A DNA stretch of 58,987 bases from Betaproteobacteria bacterium (GCA_025356655.1 JANXRW010000077.1:1-58987); one strand, 5' to 3'. Shown: positions 9,480 through 18,976, counted from the first letter of the stretch. Notes: generated by a model not told the origin, from the letters alone. Made by a program: numbers and translations.

Positions 9480-9663
9480 GCGCCTACAGGGATATCTTGG
9501 GCGGGCAGCCGAGTTGGAGATCGCCCGCCGCGAGGCGGTCGATGACTGCCGGAACACCTATGCGGGTCTCGGCGAGAAACCCGACGTGCCGTCCAAAGGC
9601 ACTTTCAACCTGCGGATTGGCGCCGAGCTTCACCGCAAGGTGGCCCTCGGGAAGGCCGTTTAG
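9480..9663 (+). pseudogene. HicB-like antitoxin remnant
   Basis: One frame encodes AAELEIARREAVDDCRNTYA, then GLGEKPDVPSKGTFNLRIGA and ELHRKVALGKAV before a TAG at 9661. This matches the C-terminal half of HicB-type antitoxins, where an EAVDDYL...E..EKP stretch is followed by an arc-like F.LR...ELHR...A segment. The expected helix after HRKVAL is lost to the stop, and the N-terminal half is not open in this frame. No HicA-like gene is next to it. A decayed module is the simplest reading. Confidence 0.55.
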
Positions 9664-10400
9664 GCAACGGTGCACCCGGTTCGGAATGTCCACACCCCCC
9701 CCGTGACGGTCCTAGCCCAGTCAGTTGGATGCCCGTGTGTGGCGATGTTCGCGAGCAACCGGCCGGCGGTTTGGGAGGAGCAGGTCTATGTGGCGCATGG
9801 ACGTCGGTCCTGCTCCCGGCGGCTCCGCCCTGTCTGAGGTTTTCCTGAACCTGCGCGAATTGGCGGAACTGCTCGTCCGGCATTACGGCCATGCAATCGG
9901 ACGGTACGCCCCGTCGTTCACCCTGCCAACCGCCCGCTGCGCGACTCGGTTCGGCGCCGGCCAAGACAATCCCCGGGGCCGCGTTTGGTATTTCTGGCAG
10001 CAATCTCGCTCCCGGCGACGCAAAGCTGGCCCGCTGAGGATTAACCCAGCCGATGTCGTACCAACTGGCAGTGCCATCGCGCCCAAAAGCGAAGCGCAAG
10101 GCGACGAGCCGGAAGAAAGCTGAGGCCCGAACGCGTGCGCAAAAGTGATACGCGAGACTTCAACCGCCCAAAGGCAGGGGGGAGCCGGGCCGGCAATCGT
10201 CGATGCCAAGCTCGCCGGTATCCGTGAACTTTGGGGGACTTCCTGGGTATGCCTGGGTCGGTTGGGATGCCGCTCTGTGCCCCGGGCACAGGCTCGTCCG
10301 CACCTGGCGTCGCGGACCGGATCGCGCGTTCAAGCACCAGTGCACGGCCTCCCAGGACCTGCCAAACCGCGGGCGCGCGCAGTGGAAAAGCCTTGCGCTG

Positions 10401-10471
10401 CTTAGCTTGACCCTGCTGGACCGGACGGGGCAGCACTGGGAGCTTTTCTGGCAACCACATTGAGAATTGCG
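10401..10471 (-). repeat. dispersed repeat, copy B (inverted)
   Basis: Reverse complement contains CAATTCTCAATGTGGTTGCC and AGAAAAGCTCCCAGTGCTG, aligning with copies A and C. Similarity to copy C continues for over 100 bases on the minus-strand side, with shared TTTTCCAC, TTTGGC-GGTCCTGG and GACCC-GGCAT-CC blocks. The outer end on the minus strand starts TGTCAAATCGACC, the kind of TGT... terminus found in IS21-like elements; that family link is a guess. Confidence 0.55.
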
Positions 10472-10560
10472 ACGGGGAATGTGGGTCGGTCGATTTGACA
10501 GGTCCCGAGTGCGAAGGTAGGTTGCGCAACTACTGTCCACCATCGTCTGAGCGAGCCGCC

Positions 10561-11442
10561 ATGTCCGAATCCCCGTCCGCGCTAACCCCCCCGCAAATCG
10601 GCCCCGCCGTCGCGGCGGAAGTCGAGTATCTGGTGCCCGGGCAGGAGAACCCGAAGGTGATGGTCTACGCGCTGGCGAGCGGGCGCCCAACGCTTCGCCC
10701 CCAAGCCGCCTTCTACCCCGTGACCGTGCAGGACATGCGTCCATTGGCGGGGCTGTTGAGCCTCGACCGACAGGGGTTTGAGCTGCACACCTGCCCCACC
10801 GCCTTCCAGGCGTTCTACGATGAGGCGGCCGTGCGTGAGCATTACTACCCAGAGGTGGCGCACACCTTGCGGGGCCTCACCGGGGCGCTTGAGGTGCTGG
10901 TCTTCGACCACAATGTGCGTAGCGACGTGCGTGCCCAGCGCGGACAGGCGGGCGTGCGGGTTCCCGTCAGCCAAGCGCACAACGACTACACGGAGGAGTC
11001 CGGCCCGCGCCGACGCGAGGAGGTGCTGCGCGAGGCCGGCCGCGAGGACCTGCTCGGCCGGCGCGTCGCCCTCATCAATCTGTGGCGGCCCATCATCGGG
11101 CCGGTGCAGGACAAACCGTTGGGCGTGTGTAGCGCGCGCAGCGTGGCGCCAGAGGATCTCGTGGCCACACAGATCCTGCATTTCGGGGATAGTGACCTAG
11201 AGGCACCGCGTCATCGCGGCCAGATCTATTCGGTGCTGCCCAATCCACAGCACGAGTGGTACTACGCCCCGCAGATGCAGCCCTGGGAGGTTCTGCTACT
11301 CAAGGGCTACGATTCACGTCGCGATGGCCGCGCGCGCTTTATGCCCCACACCGGGTTCTCCGACCCGACCTGCCCCGCGCAGTTCACGCCACGGGAGAGC
11401 ATTGAGGCCCGCGCCGTGGTGGTCTTCAACGAACCCTGGTGA
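10561..11442 (+). CDS. CmcJ/NvfI-family oxygenase-like protein
   Basis: A 293-residue protein with the layout of the CmcJ/NvfI/AsqJ-like group. These are putative iron/2-oxoglutarate oxygenases first known from beta-lactam and fungal meroterpenoid pathways but common in proteobacteria. An N-terminal beta-rich part leads to AHNDYTEESGPRR, which carries an HxD-type metal pair, then RVALINLWRPIIGPVQDKPL and the C-terminal TGFSDPTCP...ESIEARAVVVFNEPW typical of the family. The start is the first ATG after an upstream open stretch and lacks a strong ribosome-binding site. It is convergent with the giant LamG/kelch gene. Substrate unknown. Confidence 0.82.
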   Translation: MSESPSALTPPQIGPAVAAEVEYLVPGQENPKVMVYALASGRPTLRPQAAFYPVTVQDMRPLAGLLSLDRQGFELHTCPTAFQAFYDEAAVREHYYPEVAHTLRGLTGALEVLVFDHNVRSDVRAQRGQAGVRVPVSQAHNDYTEESGPRRREEVLREAGREDLLGRRVALINLWRPIIGPVQDKPLGVCSARSVAPEDLVATQILHFGDSDLEAPRHRGQIYSVLPNPQHEWYYAPQMQPWEVLLLKGYDSRRDGRARFMPHTGFSDPTCPAQFTPRESIEARAVVVFNEPW

Positions 11443-11457
11443 GCTCTGGGTGGCGCC

Positions 11458-14400
11458 CTAGTGCCCGGCGGCCTGTCCGGTTGCCCGTTCAAGCACCGCG
11501 CAGAGGCGCTGTAACTGGGCTGAGCGCGGCTGCAGGGTCGCCATCGCCTCCATCTGCGCTTCGATTTCCAGCAGCAGCGCATCGTCGTGTCCGTCCTGCA
11601 CCAAAACTTGGATGAGCAGTTCGCACAGGCTCGCGCGCAGGGCAAAGTTCGTCGGCGAAAGGCTCACGGCCTGACGCAGCAGATCAGCGGCGTCGCGGAT
11701 CTGGCCCGCGCGGGTGCACTCGACCACGCGCTCCATGAGCGCGGTACTCTGTGTGGTCATGCGCGGGTCGTGTTCGCGCGAGTGCACAAATAGCCGCGTG
11801 ACCAACTGGCAGGACTCGCCGCTGTTGCGCGCATTGCCGCCGAGCGCATAAAGGGTAAGCGTCTGCACGTCCCCCGCCAGGCAGAGGCTGGCGCGGGCCG
11901 CTCCCATGGGCTGCAGCAACTCCCAATCGTCGAGCGCTTCTTGATAGGCAAACACGGAGCGCACGGCGCCGCCCGCGCCCTCGCCGCCAGCCACGTAGAG
12001 TCGGCCGGCCAGCGCCGTGACCGCAGCGCCGGGCAGGACCTGGGGAGGCGGGGAGAGTTCCCGCCACTGATCAGACGGAGGTGAGTAAACGAGCGCGCGC
12101 GCGCTCGCGTGGGGCTTCCCCAGGCGTCCTCTACTCTCGCCGCCGATGACGAAGATCCGGTTGCCCACTGCCGCACACGCTGCCTGGGCCAGGGGTAGTG
12201 GCAGCGAACGCATCGTGGTCCACCGGCCCGTGGCAGGATCAAAACGGTCGACCCGCGCGCAGCAGCGCGCGCCTCGCCCCGGACGGTGCCCTCCCAGGGC
12301 GTAGAGTCGGCCACCGCTTCCGCACAGGGCGAGTTCGGAGCGCCCCAGGGGGAGCGCCGCGGCCACTTGCCACTCGTCGGTTTCCGGCCGGAACGTGTGG
12401 TGCTGCGTACTCTTCGCGCCCCTGCCCAAGCTCCCGCCCACCACATGCAGCGCTGCACCAAGGGTCGCCACGGCCAGTCCTGCCCGAGCCTCGGGGAGCG
12501 CCCGACGCGACCGCCAGCCGTTGGCTGACGGCTGCGCGAGATTCCATTCCCAGAGGCTGCCCGACCCTTCGTAGAGAAGAAAGAGGCTGCGACCGAGCAC
12601 CACCGCGTGTGCGCGTCCGCTCTCCGGCAGCCCGCGCGGTAGCGGGATCCAGCGGGGCTGGTTATGCACCGCGTCCACGCTCGAGCCAGTCGCCCGGTAA
12701 CCCGCGGGAGCCTGCGGCCGCGGGCCCAGGATGTTGAAGCCCGGCGGAACAGTGCCGATGTCTTCGGCCAGCTTGGCGAGCGACACGGCGCCATCGACCA
12801 ACTGCTCGGTGCCGACGATGCCGGGGGCGAGTCGCCCGTGGAGTTCTCCCACACGCACGCGGGTCAGGTGGGTCTCGCCACTGACTTCCAGGTCGGCCCG
12901 GATGCGCAACCGACCCGTCATGGTGTCGCCCGTTCGGTCGACTTGGTGTCCCAGCACATCGAAGATGTTGCGCTCGTCGCGCACCCTGGGGCGCGTCCCT
13001 TCGTACCACAGGGTCGCCAGTCGGGCCACGTGGCGGGCAGCCCCCTGGGGCTTCACGGGGGAGGGAACGCCTGCCTGCGTCGGCCAGTCCACCCTGCCAG
13101 GTGCCCCGGGGCGCGCCTGGAAGGTCCAGTGGTCGCCGGCCTGAGCAAGCCCCCGGCAAGAGAAGCTGACCTCGATGCCACCTTCGAGTTCGAACCATCC
13201 CGCGCGAGCCACTTGCAGCGCGGGCCCGCGCGCCTGCGGGTTGACGCTCCAAAGTCGCGCCAGGCCCCGCCAGCCCGGGTGTCCGGACGAGGCCGGTGGA
13301 AGCGGTCCGTCGAGCGTGAGGCGCGAGCCTGCGCGACTCCCGTGCACGATCGCGCGGATCTGGCGCAGAGTCCCCGGCCGACGGCCCAGTTCCGTTCGCT
13401 CGTCCACCAGTTCGATCCAACTGCCCACCTCCGGCAGTTCGGGCGCGCGCGCCCGGGGCAGTACGTCGAGGGTGTCACGGCCGGCGGCGCTCACGGCGAA
13501 GGCGATCACCGCCCCGTCCCGAGACCATTTGAAGGTGGCGAGCGGGCGTACGAAAAGCGCCTGCGGCTCGGCCAGCACCGGCGGCAAGAAGTCCACCACG
13601 AGCGCGTGCGCAGCAGCGTCGGTGGAGAGCACGAGCGCGCGGTCGGCTGTGTCGCCGCGGCTGCGCGAACGGGCGGCCAGCTCGATGGCGCCGGCCTGGG
13701 CGTAGGCTTCGAACCAGTCCTCGGCGGCGCCCGAGGGGCGGGCCAGCACAATGCGTTGGGCCAGGAAGTCCACCGATGCCACCGCCGCACAATCGCCGAC
13801 AGGCAGATCCGAACCCAGCACTGCCCCAGGCGTGTGGATCTCCAGGCGGTAGCCGGTGTCGGTCGCGATCCCGGTGCCTGGGCGGAGCCGAACGGCCACC
13901 TCGGGCAACTCGCCCGCGTGACGCTGCAGCCGGGACCAGCGCTCACTTCGGCAGACCTTTACCTGGACCACGGGCGCGGCGTCCGGGCGCGCGAAGGAGC
14001 GCTCCCAGACATGCAGATAGACGGCCAGCTGCTCGCCCTCGCGCGGTTCGGGGAGGCTCGTCCCGGGGGCCTGCGGCTGCGCGTCGAAGGTCATGGGCTG
14101 GGCGTTCTCGCAGAGCATTCCGTCCACGAAGTAGCTGCCTGGGCCGATCCAAAGCTTGGGCGTGGCCCAGGCCGGTGCGAACTGCGAAAGCCCTTTGCCC
14201 AGGGCGGCGTGGTGCCCACCGCCGCTCTCATCCATGGTCATCAGCCCTTCGCCCTCGTGGAAATTCCAAGTCGCCACGATGAGCTGGCGTTGCGGTGCGC
14301 GACGGCCGTGGGCGGCCCCGAGAATCGCGGTGGCGTCCAAACAACTGCGGTGAAGCGTTACCGCCAGCAGGGTTCCGCGGAAGAATCGAGCGGGCTGGCG

Positions 14401-15039
14401 GTTCTCCAGGCAAGCGCCCAGCAGCAGCGGTACCCGCTCAGCGCGCAGCGAGCGCACGGTGGCAGGGCGGTGCGCAACGGCCTCGCCGTCCAGATAGAGC
14501 GTGAGCGTTCGCGCATCCCCGGTCACCGAAAGGTGGGTGAGCCGTCCAAAGGCGATGGCCTGCGGACTCGTGATTTGGGCTGCCACGGGTTCCGCTTTGC
14601 CCTCGGCCTCGCCCGGCGTGAAGTAATGGAAGTAGGGGCGCCCCGCCTCGTCCACCCCCAGGGCGAATTCCCCCTGGCCCTTCTCCCCGCTGTCGAAGCG
14701 GGCCGCGACGGTGCCGCCGCCGCTGGCGACGAACCACGCCTCGAGGGTGAAACTGCGGTGATCCGAAATGGCCAGTCGGCTCTGCACGCCGACGAAAACG
14801 AACTGGCGCGAGCCGCTGAAGACCAGGCCGCGGCGGGCCGTGATGGCGAAACCTGGGCGGTCGGCAGGCGCGCCTTCCCCGCCGATGAGCGCTTGCGCCA
14901 GGCGACGCACCTGCGCACCCAGGCGCTCAGTGGGTTGCGCCTGCGTGACCCCTGGCGCCTCCACTGGGCTCGCACCCGCCACCTCGCGCAGTCCTTCGCC
15001 CTCGACCGAAACCGGCCGCTGGGGCGTCACAGAACCCAC
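11458..15039 (-). CDS. large LamG-like / kelch-repeat protein (1193 aa)
   Basis: Multi-domain protein with no signal peptide. Residues about 70-300 form a LamG/concanavalin-like jelly roll (LVFSGSRQFVFV ... FTLEAWFVASGGG ... LTLYLDGEAV). Residues 300-680 are a beta-rich part containing GPGSYFVDGMLCEN. Near 701 is GDTMTGRLRI followed by repeated short strands and PGIVGTEQLVDGAVSLAKLAE, as in tail-fibre and baseplate-associated proteins. From about 780 to 1075 there are roughly six kelch-type blades (LHVVGG, LYALGG, IFVIGG, LYVAGG, LYALGG). The last 100 residues (from MTTQSTALMERV) are helical and TPR-like. Start is a GTG without clear ribosome-binding site. No phage or injection-system gene is beside it. 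Confidence 0.75.
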   Translation of the reverse strand: MGSVTPQRPVSVEGEGLREVAGASPVEAPGVTQAQPTERLGAQVRRLAQALIGGEGAPADRPGFAITARRGLVFSGSRQFVFVGVQSRLAISDHRSFTLEAWFVASGGGTVAARFDSGEKGQGEFALGVDEAGRPYFHYFTPGEAEGKAEPVAAQITSPQAIAFGRLTHLSVTGDARTLTLYLDGEAVAHRPATVRSLRAERVPLLLGACLENRQPARFFRGTLLAVTLHRSCLDATAILGAAHGRRAPQRQLIVATWNFHEGEGLMTMDESGGGHHAALGKGLSQFAPAWATPKLWIGPGSYFVDGMLCENAQPMTFDAQPQAPGTSLPEPREGEQLAVYLHVWERSFARPDAAPVVQVKVCRSERWSRLQRHAGELPEVAVRLRPGTGIATDTGYRLEIHTPGAVLGSDLPVGDCAAVASVDFLAQRIVLARPSGAAEDWFEAYAQAGAIELAARSRSRGDTADRALVLSTDAAAHALVVDFLPPVLAEPQALFVRPLATFKWSRDGAVIAFAVSAAGRDTLDVLPRARAPELPEVGSWIELVDERTELGRRPGTLRQIRAIVHGSRAGSRLTLDGPLPPASSGHPGWRGLARLWSVNPQARGPALQVARAGWFELEGGIEVSFSCRGLAQAGDHWTFQARPGAPGRVDWPTQAGVPSPVKPQGAARHVARLATLWYEGTRPRVRDERNIFDVLGHQVDRTGDTMTGRLRIRADLEVSGETHLTRVRVGELHGRLAPGIVGTEQLVDGAVSLAKLAEDIGTVPPGFNILGPRPQAPAGYRATGSSVDAVHNQPRWIPLPRGLPESGRAHAVVLGRSLFLLYEGSGSLWEWNLAQPSANGWRSRRALPEARAGLAVATLGAALHVVGGSLGRGAKSTQHHTFRPETDEWQVAAALPLGRSELALCGSGGRLYALGGHRPGRGARCCARVDRFDPATGRWTTMRSLPLPLAQAACAAVGNRIFVIGGESRGRLGKPHASARALVYSPPSDQWRELSPPPQVLPGAAVTALAGRLYVAGGEGAGGAVRSVFAYQEALDDWELLQPMGAARASLCLAGDVQTLTLYALGGNARNSGESCQLVTRLFVHSREHDPRMTTQSTALMERVVECTRAGQIRDAADLLRQAVSLSPTNFALRASLCELLIQVLVQDGHDDALLLEIEAQMEAMATLQPRSAQLQRLCAVLERATGQAAGH

Positions 15040-15757
15040 GCGGGGCTGCCGCGCCGATACGTATCCTGTCCTGCCTGCCCCCCCTCGTGGTGCTCGGCGC
15101 CCTGTGGGCCGACTGTGGGGCGCGAGTTGCGCGTCGCGTGAATCTTGGTCTCCAGTGACTGCTCCAAGTTGGCCGGCGCAGCGACCCGCAAGCGCCCAAG
15201 CCGGGCCCTCGGGGGTGTGCTACCGGAAGCATTGACTGGTAGCGACCCTGCGCATTTGAGACTCAATGATAACGAGATTTGACGAAGGAGACTGTTAAAT
15301 CGCACGTTCCAGGAAGAGATTTTCTCCCGGGCGCTAAACCCGGCGGGTGCCTCGACGCCCCTGCTGGCAAGGGCCTTCAGCGGCGCAAGGCCGAAGTGTC
15401 CCTACCCGGGAAGTGGTTAGATTTCCCACGCCCAATCGTGAGCGGGGTAAGCGGCGCTAGCCGTTTGGTCGGTCGATTCGGACTGCATCGACCACACGTG
15501 CCGAGGTCTGCCTTGGACAAGAACTGGACAGGCCAATGAAGAAATCCTAAGTCCTAGTCCTCTGGTATTGCCGGTCCCGCGCCGCCCCGCACCACCAAAG
15601 CCACGGCGGATGCGCTGTGGCCGAGGGTGCCGCGCACTTGACGCAAAGCCAAATAACTTGAAATAAGTTTGATTAATGTTGACTTGGCCGTAGATTGTTG
15701 CCAAGGTCTTATGGCATAATCGGGCATTCTATTAACCCAATGATTGGACACTTATCT
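15040..15757. other. 718-base intergenic stretch
   Basis: No convincing gene. The last 100 bases are AT-richer and must carry the promoter of the histone-like gene. TTGACT at about 15679 and TATGGCATAAT-like sequence near 15711-15720 are candidates, but the spacing does not fit a standard promoter. Confidence 0.4.
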
Positions 15758-16150
15758 ATGGCCAGATCACCGTCTCCCAAAGCATCCGCCGCCAAGAAGC
15801 CCGCTACATCCGCTCGCGGAGCAGCCAAGTCGGCTGCGGCTAAGGCTGCGCCCGGCAAGGCCGGCGCCGCCAAAGCAGCCTCCGCCAAAGCAACCCCCGC
15901 AAAGGCCGCTCCTGCCAAAGCGCGCAAAGCCGATGTAAAGGCAAAGGTAAGCGAAGCAAAGGGCAAGACGGCTGCGAAATCTGTGCGCAAAGGGTCCCCG
16001 ACTGACGAGGTCACTCTCAACGTCATCCTGCCGCGTGCAACGCGCGACGGGATCGCGCAGCTGAAGGACGTCATGGATTTGGCCAACCAGGGTGAAGTTC
16101 TGCAGAGCCTCGTGTCCTCCGCCCTCGGACGCCGCCGTCCCCGCGGCTGA
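15758..16150 (+). CDS. Ala/Lys-rich histone H1-like protein with folded C-terminus
   Basis: A 130-residue basic protein. Residues 1-85 are low-complexity Ala/Lys/Pro repeats (AKAAPAKA, AKATPAKA and similar), like the DNA-compacting tails of AlgP or histone H1 proteins of betaproteobacteria. The last 45 residues (VTLNVILPRATRDGIAQLKD then VMDLANQGEVLQSLVSSAL) look folded. A strand followed by two helices resembles a ribbon-helix-helix unit, which could dimerise and bind DNA. ATG 15758 starts the basic tail directly; ATG 15740 in the same frame is possible. It probably acts as a nucleoid-associated protein or regulator. A hairpin follows the gene. Confidence 0.78.
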   Translation: MARSPSPKASAAKKPATSARGAAKSAAAKAAPGKAGAAKAASAKATPAKAAPAKARKADVKAKVSEAKGKTAAKSVRKGSPTDEVTLNVILPRATRDGIAQLKDVMDLANQGEVLQSLVSSALGRRRPRG

Positions 16151-16189
16151 TCTCCCGCGCGCGCCATAGCCCCCGACCCCAGGTGTGCC

Positions 16190-16208
16190 GGGGGGCGTTC
16201 TGCCCCCC
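16190..16208 (+). terminator. hairpin after histone-like gene
   Basis: Perfect 7-bp stem GGGGGGC / GCCCCCC with a GTTCT loop. It has no T-run, so it may be a weak or factor-assisted terminator. Confidence 0.45.
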
Positions 16209-16433
16209 CGTTCTCTCTTGCGCCCTGGAATCCCGCGGTCGCATGACACAACTCGAGTTTTTTTCGTCCTCCGACGTCTTTTTTGTGTCCGCGTACGCGA
16301 GCCCCGCCTTGCGCCCTTCCGGCGCTGGTGCTTTAATCAGGCCTCTGCCCCGCCAGAGTCGGGACAGGAATGCGTCGAGCCGCGACAAGGCTCGCGCCTA
16401 TCGATTTAGAAGCCAAGGGATGGAGGAGTAAAA

Positions 16434-17501
16434 ATGGAATTCAGCAGACGCAGTTTCCTGGCAGCCACCGCAGCGGGTACCGCCGCCGTGGCTACCAGTG
16501 CATTGGCCGGTGACAAGTTCGGGCGCGACCGCGACTGGACCGGAGAGGCCCCGGTGACCTACCCCGAAGTGGCTTGGGAAGTTTATGACAAGCGCTTCTC
16601 CGGCGCGCAGGGCAACTCCACGTTGCAGCGCATCTGGCACGGCGCCGGCAATGACCGCGCGCTGTGGTGCGAGGGCCCGGCCTGGATGGGCGACTGGGGT
16701 TGCCTGATCTGGAGTGATATCCCGAACCATCGGACGCTGCGCTGGTCCGAGGACGACGGACACGTGAGTGTGTTCCAGACCGAGTCGGGTTACTCCAACG
16801 GCCACACCCGCGACAACCAGGGACGCCTGATTGCCATGGAGCATGACACGCGGCGCCTGCGTCGGCGCGAGTACGACGGCACCTGGACGGTGTTGATCGA
16901 CAGTTTTCAGGGTAAGAAACTCAACGCCCCCAACGATGCTGCGGTACACCCCGACGGTTCCATCTGGTTCACCGATCCCGGCTACGGCATCCTCGGACCC
17001 TACGAGGGGCACAAAGCGGAATTTGAACTGCCCACCCGCGTCTACCGCCTGGATCCTAGCGGCAAGGCCACGGTGCAGGTCGAGTCCATGAAGCGCCCCA
17101 ACGGGATCTGTTTCTCGCCCGACTTTAAGAAGCTCTATGTGGTGGACACGGGCGCGACCGATGGTCCGCAATACCCGGCCAACATCATACTCTTCGACGT
17201 AGTGAAGAATGGCACCGCGCTCTCCGGTGGGAAGGAGTTCGCCGACTTCCGCCCAGGTTTCACCGACGGTATCCGCTGTGACACCGAAGGGAATGTGTGG
17301 TGCGGCTGGGGCTGGGGCGGTCCGGACACCAACGGCGTGCGGGTGCATCATCCGGACGGCACCGCTCTTGCCTTCCTGCACACGCCGGAAGTGTGCGCCA
17401 ACTTGGTGTTCGGTGGTACCAAGCGTAACCGCTTGTTCATTTGCGGCAGCACGTCGATCTATGCCGTCTACGTGAACGCTGTCGGCCACGCCCTGGGTTA
17501 A
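16434..17501 (+). CDS. Tat-exported SMP-30/gluconolactonase-family protein
   Basis: A 355-residue six-bladed propeller enzyme-like protein. It opens with a twin-arginine signal (SRRSFLAATAAGTAAVATSA, cut after ALA) and should act in the periplasm. Family features are CEGPAWMGDWGCLIWSDIPN (metal-binding Glu), LNAPNDAAVHPDGSIWFTDP (Asn and Asp ligands), KRPNGICFSPD and FTDGIRCDTEGNVWCGWGW. Such proteins hydrolyse sugar lactones. ATG 16434 has a clear GGAGGAG site at 16422-16428. A GC hairpin lies after the stop. The next gene is a decayed member of the same superfamily. Confidence 0.92.
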   Translation: MEFSRRSFLAATAAGTAAVATSALAGDKFGRDRDWTGEAPVTYPEVAWEVYDKRFSGAQGNSTLQRIWHGAGNDRALWCEGPAWMGDWGCLIWSDIPNHRTLRWSEDDGHVSVFQTESGYSNGHTRDNQGRLIAMEHDTRRLRRREYDGTWTVLIDSFQGKKLNAPNDAAVHPDGSIWFTDPGYGILGPYEGHKAEFELPTRVYRLDPSGKATVQVESMKRPNGICFSPDFKKLYVVDTGATDGPQYPANIILFDVVKNGTALSGGKEFADFRPGFTDGIRCDTEGNVWCGWGWGGPDTNGVRVHHPDGTALAFLHTPEVCANLVFGGTKRNRLFICGSTSIYAVYVNAVGHALG

Positions 17502-17531
17502 TTAGGCGTCGCCAGGTCGGACAGGCCTCCT

Positions 17532-17558
17532 GGCCCGCGGCGGGTTGCGTCGCGGGCC
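17532..17558 (+). terminator. hairpin after gluconolactonase-like gene
   Basis: Eight-bp stem GGCCCGCG / CGCGGGCC with an 11-base loop, followed by CCCTTCATCTT. A plausible terminator without a strong T-run. Confidence 0.45.
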
Positions 17559-17619
17559 CCTTCATCTTGAGGGACGCACGGCCGCTCGGGCGGTGTAAGG
17601 GCGCACCTGCGTGTGCTTG

Positions 17620-18405
17620 ATGCGGGAGCCACGGGGTAGGAGTTTGCGCATCGGATTGCCGTGGTGTCGGTCCTTACTTTGCAGCCTGTTCGCCCTCGCA
17701 TTGCCCTTGCAGGCGACACAAGCGGGTTTCCCTGACCCGCTGGGTGAGCTGGGGGGGTTGTTCCCTGGGGCTCGCTTGGAGCGGGGATTTGACGGGGGCT
17801 ATGTGCTGACCGAAGGAGTCACCGCCGGGCCGGACTGCATGATTTCTTTCAGGGACATCACCCTCACCCGATACCGCGAGGACCCCAGCCGCAAGGACGC
17901 ACAGGCGGGCAAGCTCGCGAAATATAACCCACGCCTGGGCCAGAGCACGATCTTTCGCGGCCCTTCTTCAGGCATGTCCAACGGCATAAAATTCAACCAC
18001 GACAGCAATATGATCGCCGTCCTGGGGGCCGATTGCGGGGGCCGCATCGACATCTACGATCCGCGCTATCTTGACCACGAGTCCATCGCTCAGGACGCTT
18101 ACGCGGTTTATCGACGCGACCCGGACGGCGGCGTGTACCGCGTCGCCACGGATTATGGTCGATGCAACGGCGTGCTGATGATGCCGGACCGGAAGACCTT
18201 GTACATCATCGGTAACGACAACGGCTGGCTCGAGTTCCCGAACCTCACGCCCGGCGAGACATCCCTGCAGGGGCATCACCAGTGGATCGAATTGCCTACC
18301 CATGCAGCCGTTGGTCGCGGGGCCGATGCAGACCTACGTTACCTGAACTCCGGCCGCTACCGCTACCGCATCAGGACCCAACGGTATGGCTACCAATTGT
18401 CCTGA
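17620..18405 (+). pseudogene. decayed gluconolactonase-family gene (internal deletion, altered C-terminus)
   Basis: An open frame with a signal peptide (CSLFALALPLQATQA) and clear SMP-30-type blocks: LTEGVTAGPDCMISFRDITL, MSNGIKFNHDSNMIAVLGAD, DAYAVYRRDPDGGVYRV and GRCNGVLMMPDRKTLYIIGN. Between GADCGGR and IDIYDPRYLDHESI, about 35 residues that the family needs are missing in frame, including the NAPND calcium-ligand segment. After LQGHHQW the sequence no longer resembles the family and runs into a low-complexity tail. It may still be translated, but loss of a metal ligand and the last propeller blades argues that it is inactive. No strong ribosome-binding site is seen. Confidence 0.6.
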
Positions 18406-18976
18406 GCCGGGCAGCATCCAGGAGATCGGCTACGTGCCGCCGCGCTTCCTGCCTGTTTGCCCTCCGGTTTGGCCCCCGCCTTCGGCTCTGTTGGTCGCGC
18501 GAGCGGGACTTTGTCTGGGGCTGGCAGCGGCCGATCTGCTGTTGGGACTGCTCGGCCAAGCCTGCGGTGCCGAGGCAGCGGACTGGACCTTCCTCAGTCT
18601 GGATCTCGGCAGCGTGCCTCCGGTCGTGGCCTACATCGACACCGGAACCATCCGGCGAGGGCAGCATCTGGTGCAGGCTTGGCTGCTGCACGACTTAGCC
18701 CAGCCTTCGAGCCGCGACCCCGTAGCGGGTGATGTCGCGCCCACGGCGCACCGCTCGAGCCGCCTGCTCGCGCACTTCGATTGCGCGGGCCGGGGCGCGG
18801 GTGTGTCGCGCTGGACTCACTTCGCCGGGGCAATGGGGCGCGGCGAAGTGGTGGCCGCCGTCGAACGGCGGGAAGAGGAAATCACTCTCGCGGCCGTGGA
18901 GCCCAACAGCCTGGGTGAGCGTACCTTGGACTTCGTTTGCCGGCGTGCTGCCGCGCGGGGGCGCGGCCGGACCTAG
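18386..18976 (+). CDS. surface-adhesin protein E-like exported protein
   Basis: A hydrophobic signal-like segment (ARAGLCLGLAAADLLLGLLG, then QACGAEA) precedes a domain with the surface-adhesin E pattern: W..LSLDLGSVPPVVAYIDTG, then VQAWLLHDLAQP, SRLLAHFDC, an MGRGEVV turn, VEPNSLGERTLDFVC and two Cys likely paired. These small periplasmic or surface proteins have no known enzymatic role. The ATG at 18386 overlaps the previous frame and adds about 35 poor residues. A TTG at 18491 would start just before the signal peptide, so the true start is uncertain. It converges with boxB. Confidence 0.6.
   Translation: MATNCPEPGSIQEIGYVPPRFLPVCPPVWPPPSALLVARAGLCLGLAAADLLLGLLGQACGAEAADWTFLSLDLGSVPPVVAYIDTGTIRRGQHLVQAWLLHDLAQPSSRDPVAGDVAPTAHRSSRLLAHFDCAGRGAGVSRWTHFAGAMGRGEVVAAVERREEEITLAAVEPNSLGERTLDFVCRRAAARGRGRT

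Larger units (their letters stand above)
8612..10560. other. gene-poor decayed region
   Basis: Almost 2 kb without an intact gene. It holds two copies of a dispersed repeat (8691-8760 and, inverted, 10401-10471) and a HicB-like remnant near 9480-9663. The other open frames have no recognisable protein features. It looks like remains of mobile DNA that inserted between the SDR and oxygenase genes. Confidence 0.6.

Noticed and set aside
12664..15141. 825-codon open frame on the plus strand
   Set aside because: Antisense to the LamG/kelch gene. It has no ribosome-binding site or known domain, and third-position bias supports the other strand.
16398..17489. 363-codon minus-strand frame opposite the gluconolactonase-like gene
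   Set aside because: Shadow of a well-supported gene with Tat leader and ribosome-binding site.
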